From JADJYF01 sp965278995 (GTDB taxonomy: Bacteria; Pseudomonadota; Gammaproteobacteria; Ga0077536): 64,000 bases of DNA. The notes under the pieces are model-generated. The model was given only the letters and a program-made list of their open reading frames with translations. It did not search any database and had not been told where the DNA came from. Below are positions 1 to 8,744 of this stretch, piece after piece. Position 1 is the stretch's first letter. Each line of letters opens with the position of its first letter. The DNA is taken from NCBI GenBank assembly GCA_965278995.1, contig OZ257136.1, forward strand, positions 4,712,001-4,776,000. Reading direction: 5' to 3'. The translations under genes were made by a program, and so were the position numbers.

Positions 1-1
1 C

Positions 2-1120
2 TGGGAACGCGGTAAGCGCCTGAAGCCGCGCGTAGTCGTTGCCGAATTCGAGAAAACGATCCTGGACGAACTCGATATGATGCGCGAAGCGGCGAACGCG
101 TCGCAGCTGCGGCGCAATTTTGCCGAGTCGACGCAGATCCATGTTCCCGAAGTCTACTGGGATTACACCCGCGAGAACGTGCTTGTCATGGAGCGCGTGA
201 ACGGTATCGGTATTGGCGACATCGAGGGCCTGCGGCGTGCCGGCATCGATCTCAAGCTGCTCGCCGAACGCGGCGTCGAGATCTTTTTCACGCAGATTTT
301 CCGCGATCATTTTTTCCACGCCGATGTACATCCCGGCAACCTGTTCGTGTTGCCGGGCACCGATGGCGGTGACCCGCTCTATGCGCCGGTCGATTTCGGC
401 ATCATGGGCTCGCTGTCGGAATTCGATCAGCGCTATCTGGCCGAGAATTTTTCGGCGTTCCTGGCGCGCGATTATCGGCGGGTGGCGACGCTCCATGTCG
501 AATCCGGCTGGGTCCCGCCGGACACGCGGGTCGATGAGTTCGAATTTGCCATTCGTGCCGTTTGCGAACCGATATTCGATCGACCGATGAAGGACATCTC
601 GGTTGGCAATCTGTTGCTGCGGCTGTTCCAGACCGCTCAGCGGTTTCATATGGAAATCCTGCCGCAGCTCCTGCTGCTGCAGAAAACGCTGGTCAATGTC
701 GAAGGTATCGGGCGCCAGCTTTACCCGGAACTGGATCTGTGGCGCGCAGCGCGCCCATCGCTCGAAAAATTCATGGTCGAGCGTGTCGGTCTGAGGCGGC
801 TGTGGAGTTCGTTTCGCGACAATGTGCCGCATTGGGTCGACCGATTGCCGGAGTTGCCCGCCCTGACGGTCGAAGTGCTCGATCAGATCAAGGCCGGCCG
901 TCTCAAGGTCCAGACCAGCGACGCCAAACTGGAAGAGATCCGCCTCGAAATCCGCAGCCTGCATCGTCGATTGATTTTTGCCCTGATCGGCATCGGTTGC
1001 ACGATTGGCACCGCCGTACTGCTCGCCATGCGCGTGCAGGCGCCGACGATGTCGGTTATCTGGCTACTCGGTTCTGTCGGTCTCGTCTCGCTGATACTGG
1101 CTCTGCGTGGGCAGCGGTAA
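2..1120 (+). CDS. ubiB: UbiB-family atypical kinase/ATPase, 3' part
   Basis: This is the C-terminal part (about 372 residues; full-length UbiB is about 550) of the ABC1/UbiB protein needed for ubiquinone synthesis at the inner membrane. The frame is open from base 2, so the start lies before the window. Visible are the protein-kinase-like catalytic stretch HADVHPGNLF, the metal-binding PVDFGIMG motif, and two hydrophobic C-terminal segments (residues LIFALIGIGC... and SVIWLLGSVG...) that form the membrane hairpin typical of UbiB. UbiB is known as an ATPase that assists the Ubi complex rather than a hydroxylase. Its last 57 bases overlap the convergent yibQ-like gene. Family assignment is firm; only the 5' end is missing. 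Confidence 0.93.
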   Translation, partial: WERGKRLKPRVVVAEFEKTILDELDMMREAANASQLRRNFAESTQIHVPEVYWDYTRENVLVMERVNGIGIGDIEGLRRAGIDLKLLAERGVEIFFTQIFRDHFFHADVHPGNLFVLPGTDGGDPLYAPVDFGIMGSLSEFDQRYLAENFSAFLARDYRRVATLHVESGWVPPDTRVDEFEFAIRAVCEPIFDRPMKDISVGNLLLRLFQTAQRFHMEILPQLLLLQKTLVNVEGIGRQLYPELDLWRAARPSLEKFMVERVGLRRLWSSFRDNVPHWVDRLPELPALTVEVLDQIKAGRLKVQTSDAKLEEIRLEIRSLHRRLIFALIGIGCTIGTAVLLAMRVQAPTMSVIWLLGSVGLVSLILALRGQR

Positions 1121-1867
1121 TTGCACTACTGCGGTGGTCGCGCGGCAGTCGCGCGTACGTAGCAGTTCAGTCAGGGATACCAGTCGGATTGAATTGAGCG
1201 CACCCAGGCGTTCGCGCAGTACGGTCAGCGTAGCCGGATGCGGATGGCCGATGCCGACTGCATCGCCGTGACGTCTGGCATGCGCCAATAGACGGTCGAA
1301 CTGGATACGGACGTAGGCGGCTTTTGGCTGATTGTCGAGAAACACATCGCGCGCGATGAAAGGCACATGTGCCTGGCGAGCAGCGTGTGCAGCGACAGAA
1401 TGCGAAGTGGTGCGGCTGTCGAGATAGAGCGGCAATCCGGCTGCACGCAGTTCCGCCATCAGCCAGGCCATGCGTTGCGAGTCGCGGGAGAGCAGGCTGC
1501 CCATATGATTATTGACGCCACTCAAGTACGGCACGGCGACCAGCGCCTGCTGAACAGCAGTGCTGAACTCGCCGCGCGACATGTTGCCGAGCAGGGCGCC
1601 GGGACCGAGCAACTGGTTATGGCTGTCCGCTTCCATGGGTAAATGCAGGAGGACGTCGCGGCCCGTCGCGCGGGCATGACGGGCGAGCGCTGCGGCAGCG
1701 GGCGAGAATGGCAGGATGGCGTAGGTAACTGCGCCGGGCAGGGCGAGCGCCGCACGGTCGGCTGCCGTTTGATTGCCGAGATCGTCGATGACTACCGCGA
1801 TACGCGGCGGCGAGGCAGGCATCGTGTTGAGGCAGGCGCCGAGCGCAAGTGCCGCAAATGTCACCAT
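1064..1867 (-). CDS. yibQ: Divergent polysaccharide deacetylase family protein (YibQ-like)
   Basis: A 267-residue exported protein of the divergent polysaccharide deacetylase family (DUF610, E. coli YibQ). After a short hydrophobic start ending in LGAC, a plausible lipobox, comes the family opening RIAVVIDDLG, then LHLPMEA, NNHMGSLLSRD, LYLDSRTT and VGIGHPHP, which carry the Asp/His residues of a NodB-like barrel. The substrate is not established for the family; an envelope or peptidoglycan role is inferred from its usual place beside envC. Here it follows the processing protease by 58 bases, so it is probably the last gene of gpmI-envC-ctp-yibQ. Its 3' end runs 57 bases into the opposite-strand ubiB. 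Confidence 0.85.
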   Translation of the reverse strand: MVTFAALALGACLNTMPASPPRIAVVIDDLGNQTAADRAALALPGAVTYAILPFSPAAAALARHARATGRDVLLHLPMEADSHNQLLGPGALLGNMSRGEFSTAVQQALVAVPYLSGVNNHMGSLLSRDSQRMAWLMAELRAAGLPLYLDSRTTSHSVAAHAARQAHVPFIARDVFLDNQPKAAYVRIQFDRLLAHARRHGDAVGIGHPHPATLTVLRERLGALNSIRLVSLTELLRTRDCRATTAVVQLPLPTQSQYQRDETDRTE

Positions 1868-1925
1868 GATCGACGTCCTGGCAGCTGATTGCGCGGCCCG
1901 GCTGCCATCGCTGCCTCAGCCCGGC

Positions 1926-3380
1926 TCAGGGCGCGGTCTTGTGTGCCTTCAGGAGGTCCATGCCTTTGAGAAGGTTGAGCGCTTCGTAGAGTTCGTAATC
2001 GCGCTCGGCCAGCGGTTTATCCGTTGGCTTCTCTCCTGCTGCCGCTTGGTCCTTGTCTGCAGTATTGCCGCTATCAGCAGGCGCCGCCTTGGGCGGCTCG
2101 CCATTGATCGGGTTGGCCAGATGGCGATCGAGATTCGATTCCTTGATGATTTCGGTCGCATTGGATTTCGCCGCTGTCAGCGTGAGTTTGTCGATGATGA
2201 TATCCGGCTTGATGCCCTCAGCCTGGATTGAGCGTCCCGACGGCGTGAAATAGCGCGCTGTCGTCAGTTTCAGGGCAGCGTGATTGTTCATCGGCAGGAT
2301 GGTCTGTACCGAACCTTTACCGAAAGTCGCGCGGCCCATGATGACTGCACGGCCGCTATCCTGCAGCGCGCCCGCGACGATTTCGGAGGCCGAAGCCGAG
2401 CCTTCATTGACGAGCACGACGAGCGGCGCGTGGTCGAGCAGATCGGGTGGTTTGGCCGAGAATTCGAGCTCCGAATCGCGAATGCGTCCTTCGGTATAAA
2501 CGATACGGCCACTTTCGAGAAATGCGTCGGCAACGGCGACTGCGCCACCGAGGATGCCGCCGGGATTGTTGCGCAGATCGAGCACCAGCCCTTTCAGCGA
2601 ACCGCCCGCGGCTTGTTTGAGCTCGCGCAGTTCTTTCAGCATTTCGTCGCCACTCGGTGCCTGGAACTGAGCCAGTCGGATATAGCCGAAACCCGGCTCG
2701 AGCATGCGACTGCGTACGCTGCGGACCTTGATGACGGCGCGCTTCAACGTGAACACCAGCGGCTTCTCTTCGCCTTCGCGAACGATGGTCAGGACTATCG
2801 GCGTGCCCGGTTTGCCGCGCATCTTTTTCACGGCGTCGTTCAACGAAATGCCTTTCACCGGCGTGTCGTCGAGCCGCACGATGGTGTCGCCGGCAAGGAT
2901 GCCTGCTTCAGCGGCCGGGGTGTCATCGATGGGCGAAATGACTCTGACGAAACCGTCGTCTATACCGACCTCGATGCCGAGTCCGCCAAACTCGCCTGAA
3001 GTGCCTTCCTGCAGATCGAGATAGTCAGTTTCGTCGAGGTAGGCAGAATGCGGATCGAGACCGGACAGCATGCCGCGCATCGCGTTCTCGATGAGAACCT
3101 TGTCGTCGACGACCTCGACATAGTCGTTTTTGATCTTGTGGAAGACTTCGACCAGTACGCGGATGTCATCTACCGGTATGGGTTCCTGTGGCGGCACGGT
3201 CACGCTGGTGGCTGCCGGATTCGCGCTGTCGGTCGCGGCCGTTGCAGGCTGGCCGGTCGGCGTTGTCACGGGGGGTGGCGCGACGGTCGGCGCGGAGCCG
3301 CCATCCTCGGCCGGCGTGGCTGGCGACAGGATCAGCAGCAGACAGGCGGTGGCCGCCGATCTCAGGGAATATGTCGTCAT
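1926..3380 (-). CDS. S41-family C-terminal processing peptidase
   Basis: A 484-residue periplasmic serine protease of the CtpA/Prc family, which trims C-terminal tails of envelope proteins. In order: signal peptide (residues 1-24, ending ATPA), a Pro/Thr/Ala-rich linker to about residue 68, the cap and PDZ domain (about 130-215, with GGLGIEVGI and AGDTIVRLDD), then the S41 catalytic core. The Ser-Lys dyad is readable as S330 in NEGSASASEI and K355 in ATFGKGSVQ, 25 residues apart as in Prc. The C-terminal 60 residues are rich in Ala, Lys and Asp and low in complexity. It sits between envC and yibQ on the same strand, the common proteobacterial order, and may act on cell-wall hydrolases. Exact orthology (ctpA versus prc) is open, so no symbol is given. 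Confidence 0.92.
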   Translation of the reverse strand: MTTYSLRSAATACLLLILSPATPAEDGGSAPTVAPPPVTTPTGQPATAATDSANPAATSVTVPPQEPIPVDDIRVLVEVFHKIKNDYVEVVDDKVLIENAMRGMLSGLDPHSAYLDETDYLDLQEGTSGEFGGLGIEVGIDDGFVRVISPIDDTPAAEAGILAGDTIVRLDDTPVKGISLNDAVKKMRGKPGTPIVLTIVREGEEKPLVFTLKRAVIKVRSVRSRMLEPGFGYIRLAQFQAPSGDEMLKELRELKQAAGGSLKGLVLDLRNNPGGILGGAVAVADAFLESGRIVYTEGRIRDSELEFSAKPPDLLDHAPLVVLVNEGSASASEIVAGALQDSGRAVIMGRATFGKGSVQTILPMNNHAALKLTTARYFTPSGRSIQAEGIKPDIIIDKLTLTAAKSNATEIIKESNLDRHLANPINGEPPKAAPADSGNTADKDQAAAGEKPTDKPLAERDYELYEALNLLKGMDLLKAHKTAP

Positions 3381-3577
3381 CGCGCTTTATCGCCTCAGGA
3401 GTGTCGCTACGCTGTCGGTGCCAGAAAGTCGCCAGCGGGAGATTCAGTCGAGCACCTGCACTCTGCAAGCCAATCTCGGGGTGGACCTGACGTTGGACCG
3501 GGCGTTCCATCGTCCTGCAGGCGACAGCGCAGCATACCGGCAGTGCGCCCGCCGGTACAGTGAAGGAGGCGAGCCGT

Positions 3578-4795
3578 TCAGCGCTGCACACACCACTGCC
3601 TGGGATCGAGCGGCTGGCCGTCAGCACGGAGTTCGAAATACAGGCCGCGTGGTAGTTCGCCGGTCGCTACGCCAACCTGCGCGACGACGTCGCCGGCCGC
3701 GACGTCGTCGCCCGGTGACTTGTGTAATTGGGCAGCGTTGCCATACAGCGTCATGTAGCCTTCGCCGTGATCGACGATCAGCAGTTGGCCCAGATTGCGG
3801 AAGCGATCGGCGAACACCACCCGGCCAGCGGCCACCGCATGCACGTCAGCAACTGGCGCCGTTTCTATCAGCACCCCCGCCCAGTGCGCGCCGCCTTTGC
3901 GGATTGTCCCGCCCGCTGCGCTGACGACCTCGCCGGCGGCCGGCCAGGCGAGTTTGCCGGCCAGCGTGGCGAAGTCGGGTCCGCTCGGCGTTTTGACCGG
4001 CCTGGCCAGATTGACAACGGTTGCAGCCGGAGCAGCAGCAAGGGAGCCGAGCAACGCGAGCAGACGTTGTTCGTCTTCCTGGAGTTGCTCGACCTGCGCA
4101 ACGCCGGCGTCGACGCTGGCGGCCATCGCGGCCTGCAGTTCAGCGTGGCGCGCCTGTACTTCGCGCAGCTGCACCAGATGCGTCGCCGTCTCGTGGCGCA
4201 AGCGGCGCAAGCTGTCGGTCTCCAGTTTGAGCGCAGCGGCGGTTTCTACCAGTGCCCGGGCTGCCGTTCGCGCCTGCTCGAGATCGCGGCGATAAGCGGC
4301 AATCAGATAGTCCGAGTAGACGAGGTCGCGCCCGAGCCTTCGCGCGTCGCCCTGATTCAACAGGCGCTTCAGCGGCGGTTGCACCAGTAACGCGTAGCGT
4401 GCCAGCGTCTGACGATGCAGCGCCGCCTGGATACCGGCGTGGCGTTGTTCGAGGTTGCGGCGTGCGACGATGAGCGCATCCACGCGGGCGGATTTCCGTG
4501 CAATGCTGCGCTCGAGCTCGGACTGTCTGGCTTGCGCCGCGGCGATATCACTTGCGACCCGCTGCTCGCGTTCCCGCGCCTCAATGAGCCGGCTGCTGTC
4601 GGCGGCCAGCGTGTCCTGCAGCGCATGAATTTCGCGACGCAGGTCGGCGAGCCGGGCATCGTCCGGCGCAGCGCCCGCACCGGGTGGCGCCAGAGCGCAG
4701 ACTGCGACGCAAGTCATGGCGCGCCAAGTCTGGCGTGCAGACAGCCAGGACGATATGAGAGTGAGAGGGAGCGGGGACGCGGCTTCAGGCCGCAT
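3578..4795 (-). CDS. envC: Murein hydrolase activator EnvC (LytM/M23 factor)
   Basis: A 405-residue periplasmic protein. A signal sequence (residues about 20-42) is followed by a long Ala/Arg/Glu-rich coiled coil (about 45-260) and a C-terminal LytM (M23) domain (about 285-405) with VHAVAAGRVVFAD, VDHGEGYMTLYG and GLYFELR. The metal-binding His/Asp set of active M23 enzymes is not complete, as in E. coli EnvC, which binds FtsEX and activates amidases AmiA/B at the septum instead of cutting peptidoglycan. The gene follows gpmI with an 11-base overlap, the same arrangement as in E. coli. The start used is the first in-frame one; later starts near residue 27 are possible, because the first 20 residues look atypical for a signal peptide. 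Confidence 0.9.
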   Translation of the reverse strand: MRPEAASPLPLTLISSWLSARQTWRAMTCVAVCALAPPGAGAAPDDARLADLRREIHALQDTLAADSSRLIEAREREQRVASDIAAAQARQSELERSIARKSARVDALIVARRNLEQRHAGIQAALHRQTLARYALLVQPPLKRLLNQGDARRLGRDLVYSDYLIAAYRRDLEQARTAARALVETAAALKLETDSLRRLRHETATHLVQLREVQARHAELQAAMAASVDAGVAQVEQLQEDEQRLLALLGSLAAAPAATVVNLARPVKTPSGPDFATLAGKLAWPAAGEVVSAAGGTIRKGGAHWAGVLIETAPVADVHAVAAGRVVFADRFRNLGQLLIVDHGEGYMTLYGNAAQLHKSPGDDVAAGDVVAQVGVATGELPRGLYFELRADGQPLDPRQWCVQR

Positions 4796-6380
4796 CTTGC
4801 GCCGCGTCGCCGCGCTTCAACAACGGCGTGCCAGTCATCTCGCGCGGCACTTGCACACCCATCAAGCTGAGCAGGGTCGGTGCAATATCGACAAGGCTGC
4901 CGTCGGCAACAAAGTGCGCCGCGCGACCGACATACACCAACGGCACGCAGTTGCTGGTGTGCGCGGTATGCGGATTGTCGGCTTCCGGTCCGCCGTGCTC
5001 GCCGCGCATCTGCTCGGCATTGCCATGGTCAGCGGTGATCAGAACATCCACGCCTTCTGCACGAGCCACCGCGAGCGTGCGGCCGAGGCAGACATCAAGC
5101 GCCTCGATGGCGCGCACGGCCGCGGCGAAATCACCGGTGTGCCCGACCATGTCAGCGTTTGCATAGTTGCATACGATCGCATCGTAACGACGACTCCTGA
5201 TCGCATCGATCAGCTTGTCAGTCACTTCAGCCGCACTCATTTCAGGTTTCAGATCGTACGTCGGCACGTCGGGCGACGGTATCAGGATGCGGTCTTCACC
5301 GTCGAAGACGCGCTCTTCGCCGCCATTGAAGAAGAACGTGACGTGGGCGTATTTCTCGGTTTCAGCGATGCGCAGCTGTTTCAATCCGCGGGCGGCAAGA
5401 ACTGCTCCGAACGTATTGCTCATTTCGGTCGCCGGGTAGGCTATCGGCAGGGAGAATTGCGCGCCGTAATCCGTCATCGTCACGAACGCGCCGAGCGCGG
5501 GCGTCACGGTACGGGGAAAGCTATCGAAATCCGCGCTGGTGAACGCGCTGGTCAGTTCGCGCGCGCGGTCGGCGCGGAAATTGGCAAAGATAATGACGTC
5601 GCCATCGGCAACCCGGTGACTGAGACCGCCGTCACCAGGGATGACAGTCGGCCGTACGAACTCATCGGTCTCACCACGTGCATAAGCCAGTGTCAGCGCT
5701 TCGGCGCCATCGATGGCAGTGAACTCGGCGGCGCCCCGTGTAATCAGCTCGTAGGCGAGCGCTACGCGGTCCCAGCGCTGGTTTCTATCCATCGCGAAGT
5801 AGCGCCCGACCACCGAGGCGAGGCGGGCGCGACCGTTGTCGAGGCAGTGTCGAGCGATGCGCGCGAGCGAACCAGCCGCACTTTTCGGCGGCGTATCGCG
5901 ACCGTCAAGAAATGCATGCACGAGCACACAAGGTGCGCCAGCGGCGGTGGCAAGATCGATCAAGGCGAGCAGGTGATCTTCGTGACTGTGCACGCCGCCC
6001 GGTGAAGCGAGCCCGAGTATATGCACGGTATTACCGCTGGTTGCAGCACGCGAGCAGGCTTCGACGAGGATAGGATTACGTGAGAATTCACCGCTCGCGA
6101 TGGCTTTGCCGATGCGCGTGAAATCCTGATCAATGAGTCGACCGGCCCCGATATGCATGTGGCCGACTTCGGAATTGCCCATCTGCCTGTCGGGCAGACC
6201 GACGTCGGTACCCGAGCAGCGGATCAACCGATGCGGTGCCTGCGCCCACAGTGCGTCCCACACCGGCGTATGAGCTGTGGCAATCGCGTTGTGGTCGGTC
6301 GATTCGCTGTAACCCCAGCCGTCGAGGACTATCAGCATGACGGGCATGACAGGTGACGGAGGGTTTTCGGTTTGAGTCAT
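4785..6380 (-). CDS. gpmI: 2,3-bisphosphoglycerate-independent phosphoglycerate mutase
   Basis: A 531-residue cytoplasmic glycolytic enzyme that interconverts 3- and 2-phosphoglycerate with two Mn ions and a phosphoserine. The N-terminus carries LIVLDGWGYSES (metal ligand D20) and QMGNSEVGHMHIGAGR with the phospho-accepting S70. Further on are GGVHSHEDHL, AFLDGRDTPP, FANFRADRAREL, and the C-terminal metal set DMVGHTGD, ITADHGNAEQM and HTAHTSNCVPLV. Length matches the family (about 510-550). It heads the minus-strand group gpmI-envC-ctp-yibQ and is divergent from the rhodanese gene across a 151-base gap. An N-terminal extension of about 10 residues before VMPVMLIVLDG is slightly longer than usual. 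Confidence 0.96.
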   Translation of the reverse strand: MTQTENPPSPVMPVMLIVLDGWGYSESTDHNAIATAHTPVWDALWAQAPHRLIRCSGTDVGLPDRQMGNSEVGHMHIGAGRLIDQDFTRIGKAIASGEFSRNPILVEACSRAATSGNTVHILGLASPGGVHSHEDHLLALIDLATAAGAPCVLVHAFLDGRDTPPKSAAGSLARIARHCLDNGRARLASVVGRYFAMDRNQRWDRVALAYELITRGAAEFTAIDGAEALTLAYARGETDEFVRPTVIPGDGGLSHRVADGDVIIFANFRADRARELTSAFTSADFDSFPRTVTPALGAFVTMTDYGAQFSLPIAYPATEMSNTFGAVLAARGLKQLRIAETEKYAHVTFFFNGGEERVFDGEDRILIPSPDVPTYDLKPEMSAAEVTDKLIDAIRSRRYDAIVCNYANADMVGHTGDFAAAVRAIEALDVCLGRTLAVARAEGVDVLITADHGNAEQMRGEHGGPEADNPHTAHTSNCVPLVYVGRAAHFVADGSLVDIAPTLLSLMGVQVPREMTGTPLLKRGDAAQDAA

Positions 6381-6531
6381 CGGATCACCACACGGGCGCC
6401 GACCACGTCTTGACCGAGGCGGCGGCGGCGGTTCGCTTGCTGGCGCACGAGTGTATCATAGGCCCCCGGCTCGACCCGCTCACGAAACATCTTTTTGCCG
6501 ACTTTGCTGCTGGCGCAGCTGTAACAGTGCC

Positions 6532-6945
6532 ATGGAACAATTCACCGCTTTTGTCATCAATCATTGGACCCTTGCTGCCGCATTCGTCGTCGTGCTCGGC
6601 ATTCTGGTCGCCAGTTTTGTTACCGGTGCCGGCGGAGTAACACCGCAAAACGCGGTGGCGCTCATGAATCGCGACCGTGCACTGGCAGTCGACCTGCGAA
6701 CGGCTGACGAATACGCCAGCGGCCACATCATCGATGCTGTTCATCTGCCGCCAGATGCGCTGGTCGCTGCGTCAGTCAGGCTCAAGGCCCACGCCGGTCG
6801 GCCGCTGCTGGTCTACTGCGCTAACGGTACGCAGACCGGGCGTGCTGTCCGCCAGCTGAAGGCGCAGGGTCTGACCGAAGTGCACGCACTGAAAGGCGGA
6901 CTCGCTGCCTGGCGTACCGACAATCTTCCCGTGACTGCCGCCTGA
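6532..6945 (+). CDS. Membrane-anchored rhodanese-like protein (YibN type)
   Basis: A 137-residue protein with one N-terminal membrane segment (about residues 12-33) and a single rhodanese domain. The CDC25-like loop is VYCANGTQTGR with candidate active cysteine C96. The ATG at 6532 starts the membrane segment directly; an in-frame upstream start would add 27 residues of unrelated Cys/Arg-rich sequence and was rejected. It stands just before secB and gpsA, where E. coli has yibN (then grxC, absent here). Sulfur transfer is the biochemical activity known for the fold, but the physiological acceptor is unknown. Confidence 0.9.
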   Translation: MEQFTAFVINHWTLAAAFVVVLGILVASFVTGAGGVTPQNAVALMNRDRALAVDLRTADEYASGHIIDAVHLPPDALVAASVRLKAHAGRPLLVYCANGTQTGRAVRQLKAQGLTEVHALKGGLAAWRTDNLPVTAA

Positions 6946-7005
6946 CGATTGTCATCATTCGCGCAATACTTTCTAGACCACGCTATTAACGGAATCCACG
7001 CTCAC

Positions 7006-7494
7006 ATGGCCGATGACACGCCCACGCAGACCGCGCAGCAGCCGATTACCGGCCAGCTCGCCATTCAAAAAATATACGTCAAGGATATTTCGTTCGAAGC
7101 GCCGAATTCGCCGGCGATCTTCACCGGCGAACTGAATCCGACGGCAGATGTCCATTTTGCCAACCGCACCACGGCGCTCGATGGCGAGACGCACGAAGTG
7201 GTCCTGACGGTGACGGTGAAAGTCCGCCAGGACGAACGCACGGTCTATCTGGTCGAAGTCCAGCAGGCCGGCATTTTCGTCATTCGAGGTTTCCCGGCCG
7301 AGCATCTCGGCGCCATTCTCGCCACGGCTTGCCCCAACAGTCTGTTTCCTTTTGCGCGCGAAGCAATCTGCGATCTCGTCGTCAAAGGCGGGTTCCCGCA
7401 ATTGCTGCTGGCGCCGGTCAATTTCGAAATTCTGTATGCGCAGGAGCTGCAGCGCCGACAGAAAGGCGAGGGCCCCAGACCTGCTGAACACTAA
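7006..7494 (+). CDS. secB: Protein-export chaperone SecB
   Basis: A 162-residue cytosolic chaperone that keeps preproteins unfolded and hands them to SecA. Family landmarks are IQKIYVKDISFEAPNSPAIF near the N-terminus, EVVLTVTVKVR and VYLVEVQQAGIF in the beta sheet, and the C-terminal FPFAREAICDLVVKGGFPQLLLAPVNF. The ATG at 7006 was chosen because homologues begin a few residues before the first conserved strand; the frame is open 57 bases further upstream, without family similarity. Gene order rhodanese-secB-gpsA matches E. coli apart from the missing grxC. Confidence 0.97.
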   Translation: MADDTPTQTAQQPITGQLAIQKIYVKDISFEAPNSPAIFTGELNPTADVHFANRTTALDGETHEVVLTVTVKVRQDERTVYLVEVQQAGIFVIRGFPAEHLGAILATACPNSLFPFAREAICDLVVKGGFPQLLLAPVNFEILYAQELQRRQKGEGPRPAEH

Positions 7495-7570
7495 GGACCA
7501 CACGGTCCTAAGCGCGTCGCCGGCCTGACGGCGTGTGGCTGGCACGTTGCTGGACGGGAGAGCGAAGCAG

Positions 7571-8569
7571 ATGGCCGAACAGTCGGTTCTGGTGGTGGGG
7601 GCGGGTGCTTGGGGGACGGCACTGGCCAACGTGTTCGCTCGCGCTGGCACTCGCGCGCTGCTGTGGGATGTCGATCTCGCCACCCTTGGCAGCATAGCGG
7701 CAACCCGTCGTCATCCGCATTTCGCTCCTGAGATTGAACTCGCGCCGCTGGTTGTTCCATTGCTCGATCTTGGCCAGGCCGACGCACCGTCCAGCGCTGT
7801 ACTGGTCGTGCCGTTCCAGGCCATGCGTGCGGCACTCGCGGCGGTGCTCGAGGCCTGCCCGCAGTTGCCAGCAGTGGCCTGTGCCAGCAAAGGTTTTGAA
7901 CTCGACACGCAGATGATGGCGCACGAAATCGTCGCAGCTATGCGGCCCGGGATGCCATTCGCACAATTGTCGGGCCCCAATTTCGCGCTCGAAGTTCTGC
8001 AGGGCCGACCATCGGCGCTGACCGTCGGAGCATCCAGTACAGCGCTCGGCCAGTACTTCGTTCGCGCCATGCACGGTCCGTCATTCCGGCCGTATTACAC
8101 CGATGATTTCATCGGTGTTGAAGTCGGTGGCGCGCTGAAGAATGTTATTGCCATTGCTGCGGGCATTGCCGACGGCCTCGGCCTCGGCGCGAATACGCGC
8201 GCTGCGCTCATCACCCGGGGGCTGGCCGAGATTGCCCGACTCGGTGTCGCGCGTGGCGGTCGAATGGAGACCTTCATGGGATTGTCCGGCATGGGCGACC
8301 TCGTGCTGACCTGCACTGACGACCAGTCGCGCAATCGACGTTTCGGCATGGCACTGGCGCGCCTCGGCCAGGTCGAGGCAGCCAGCGCTGCGGTCGGCGC
8401 GCTCGTCGAAGGGGTGACGACGACGCGGGCCGTGCATGCAATGGCCACGCAGTGCGGCATCAAGATGCCGATAGTTGCCGAAGTCGCGCGCGTGCTCGAC
8501 GGCACCAGCACGCCGACCGAGGCGGTCCAACGACTGCTCGCTCGGGATCCGACGGTGGAGACAGATTGA
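7571..8569 (+). CDS. gpsA: NAD(P)H-dependent glycerol-3-phosphate dehydrogenase
   Basis: A 332-residue cytosolic enzyme that reduces dihydroxyacetone phosphate to sn-glycerol-3-phosphate for phospholipid synthesis. The dinucleotide fold is VVGAGAWGTALAN (residues 8-20); later come QLSGPNFALEV, the catalytic lysine region GVEVGGALKNVIAIAAG, and the substrate loop FMGLSGMGDLVLTCT followed by SRNRRFG. The ATG at 7571 lies behind a purine-rich GGGAGAGCGAAG stretch. A GTG 36 bases upstream is in frame but would add residues with no family match. It is 76 bases downstream of secB. Confidence 0.96.
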   Translation: MAEQSVLVVGAGAWGTALANVFARAGTRALLWDVDLATLGSIAATRRHPHFAPEIELAPLVVPLLDLGQADAPSSAVLVVPFQAMRAALAAVLEACPQLPAVACASKGFELDTQMMAHEIVAAMRPGMPFAQLSGPNFALEVLQGRPSALTVGASSTALGQYFVRAMHGPSFRPYYTDDFIGVEVGGALKNVIAIAAGIADGLGLGANTRAALITRGLAEIARLGVARGGRMETFMGLSGMGDLVLTCTDDQSRNRRFGMALARLGQVEAASAAVGALVEGVTTTRAVHAMATQCGIKMPIVAEVARVLDGTSTPTEAVQRLLARDPTVETD

Positions 8570-8744
8570 CGATTCCCGCCGTCGGGAAGTCTTGTCGGCC
8601 GACTTCTTACGCAAATTGGGCGCGCCGTCACAGCTCACGACTACAGGGTGACGGAGAGCCGCCGCTAGCGCTTCAGTCCACCGTGACCGAGCCCACGCTC
8701 GAGGTGGATAGGCGCCAATACGCAGACGAGCAGAGGTATCCAGC

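Noticed and set aside
3166..3627. 153-codon minus-strand frame before ctp
   Set aside because: It overlaps the ctp 5' region in a different frame and shows no conserved pattern; the gap 3381-3577 shows nothing else.
8578..8625. Hairpins after gpsA as a terminator
   Set aside because: Stems are only 5-6 bases and no T-run follows.
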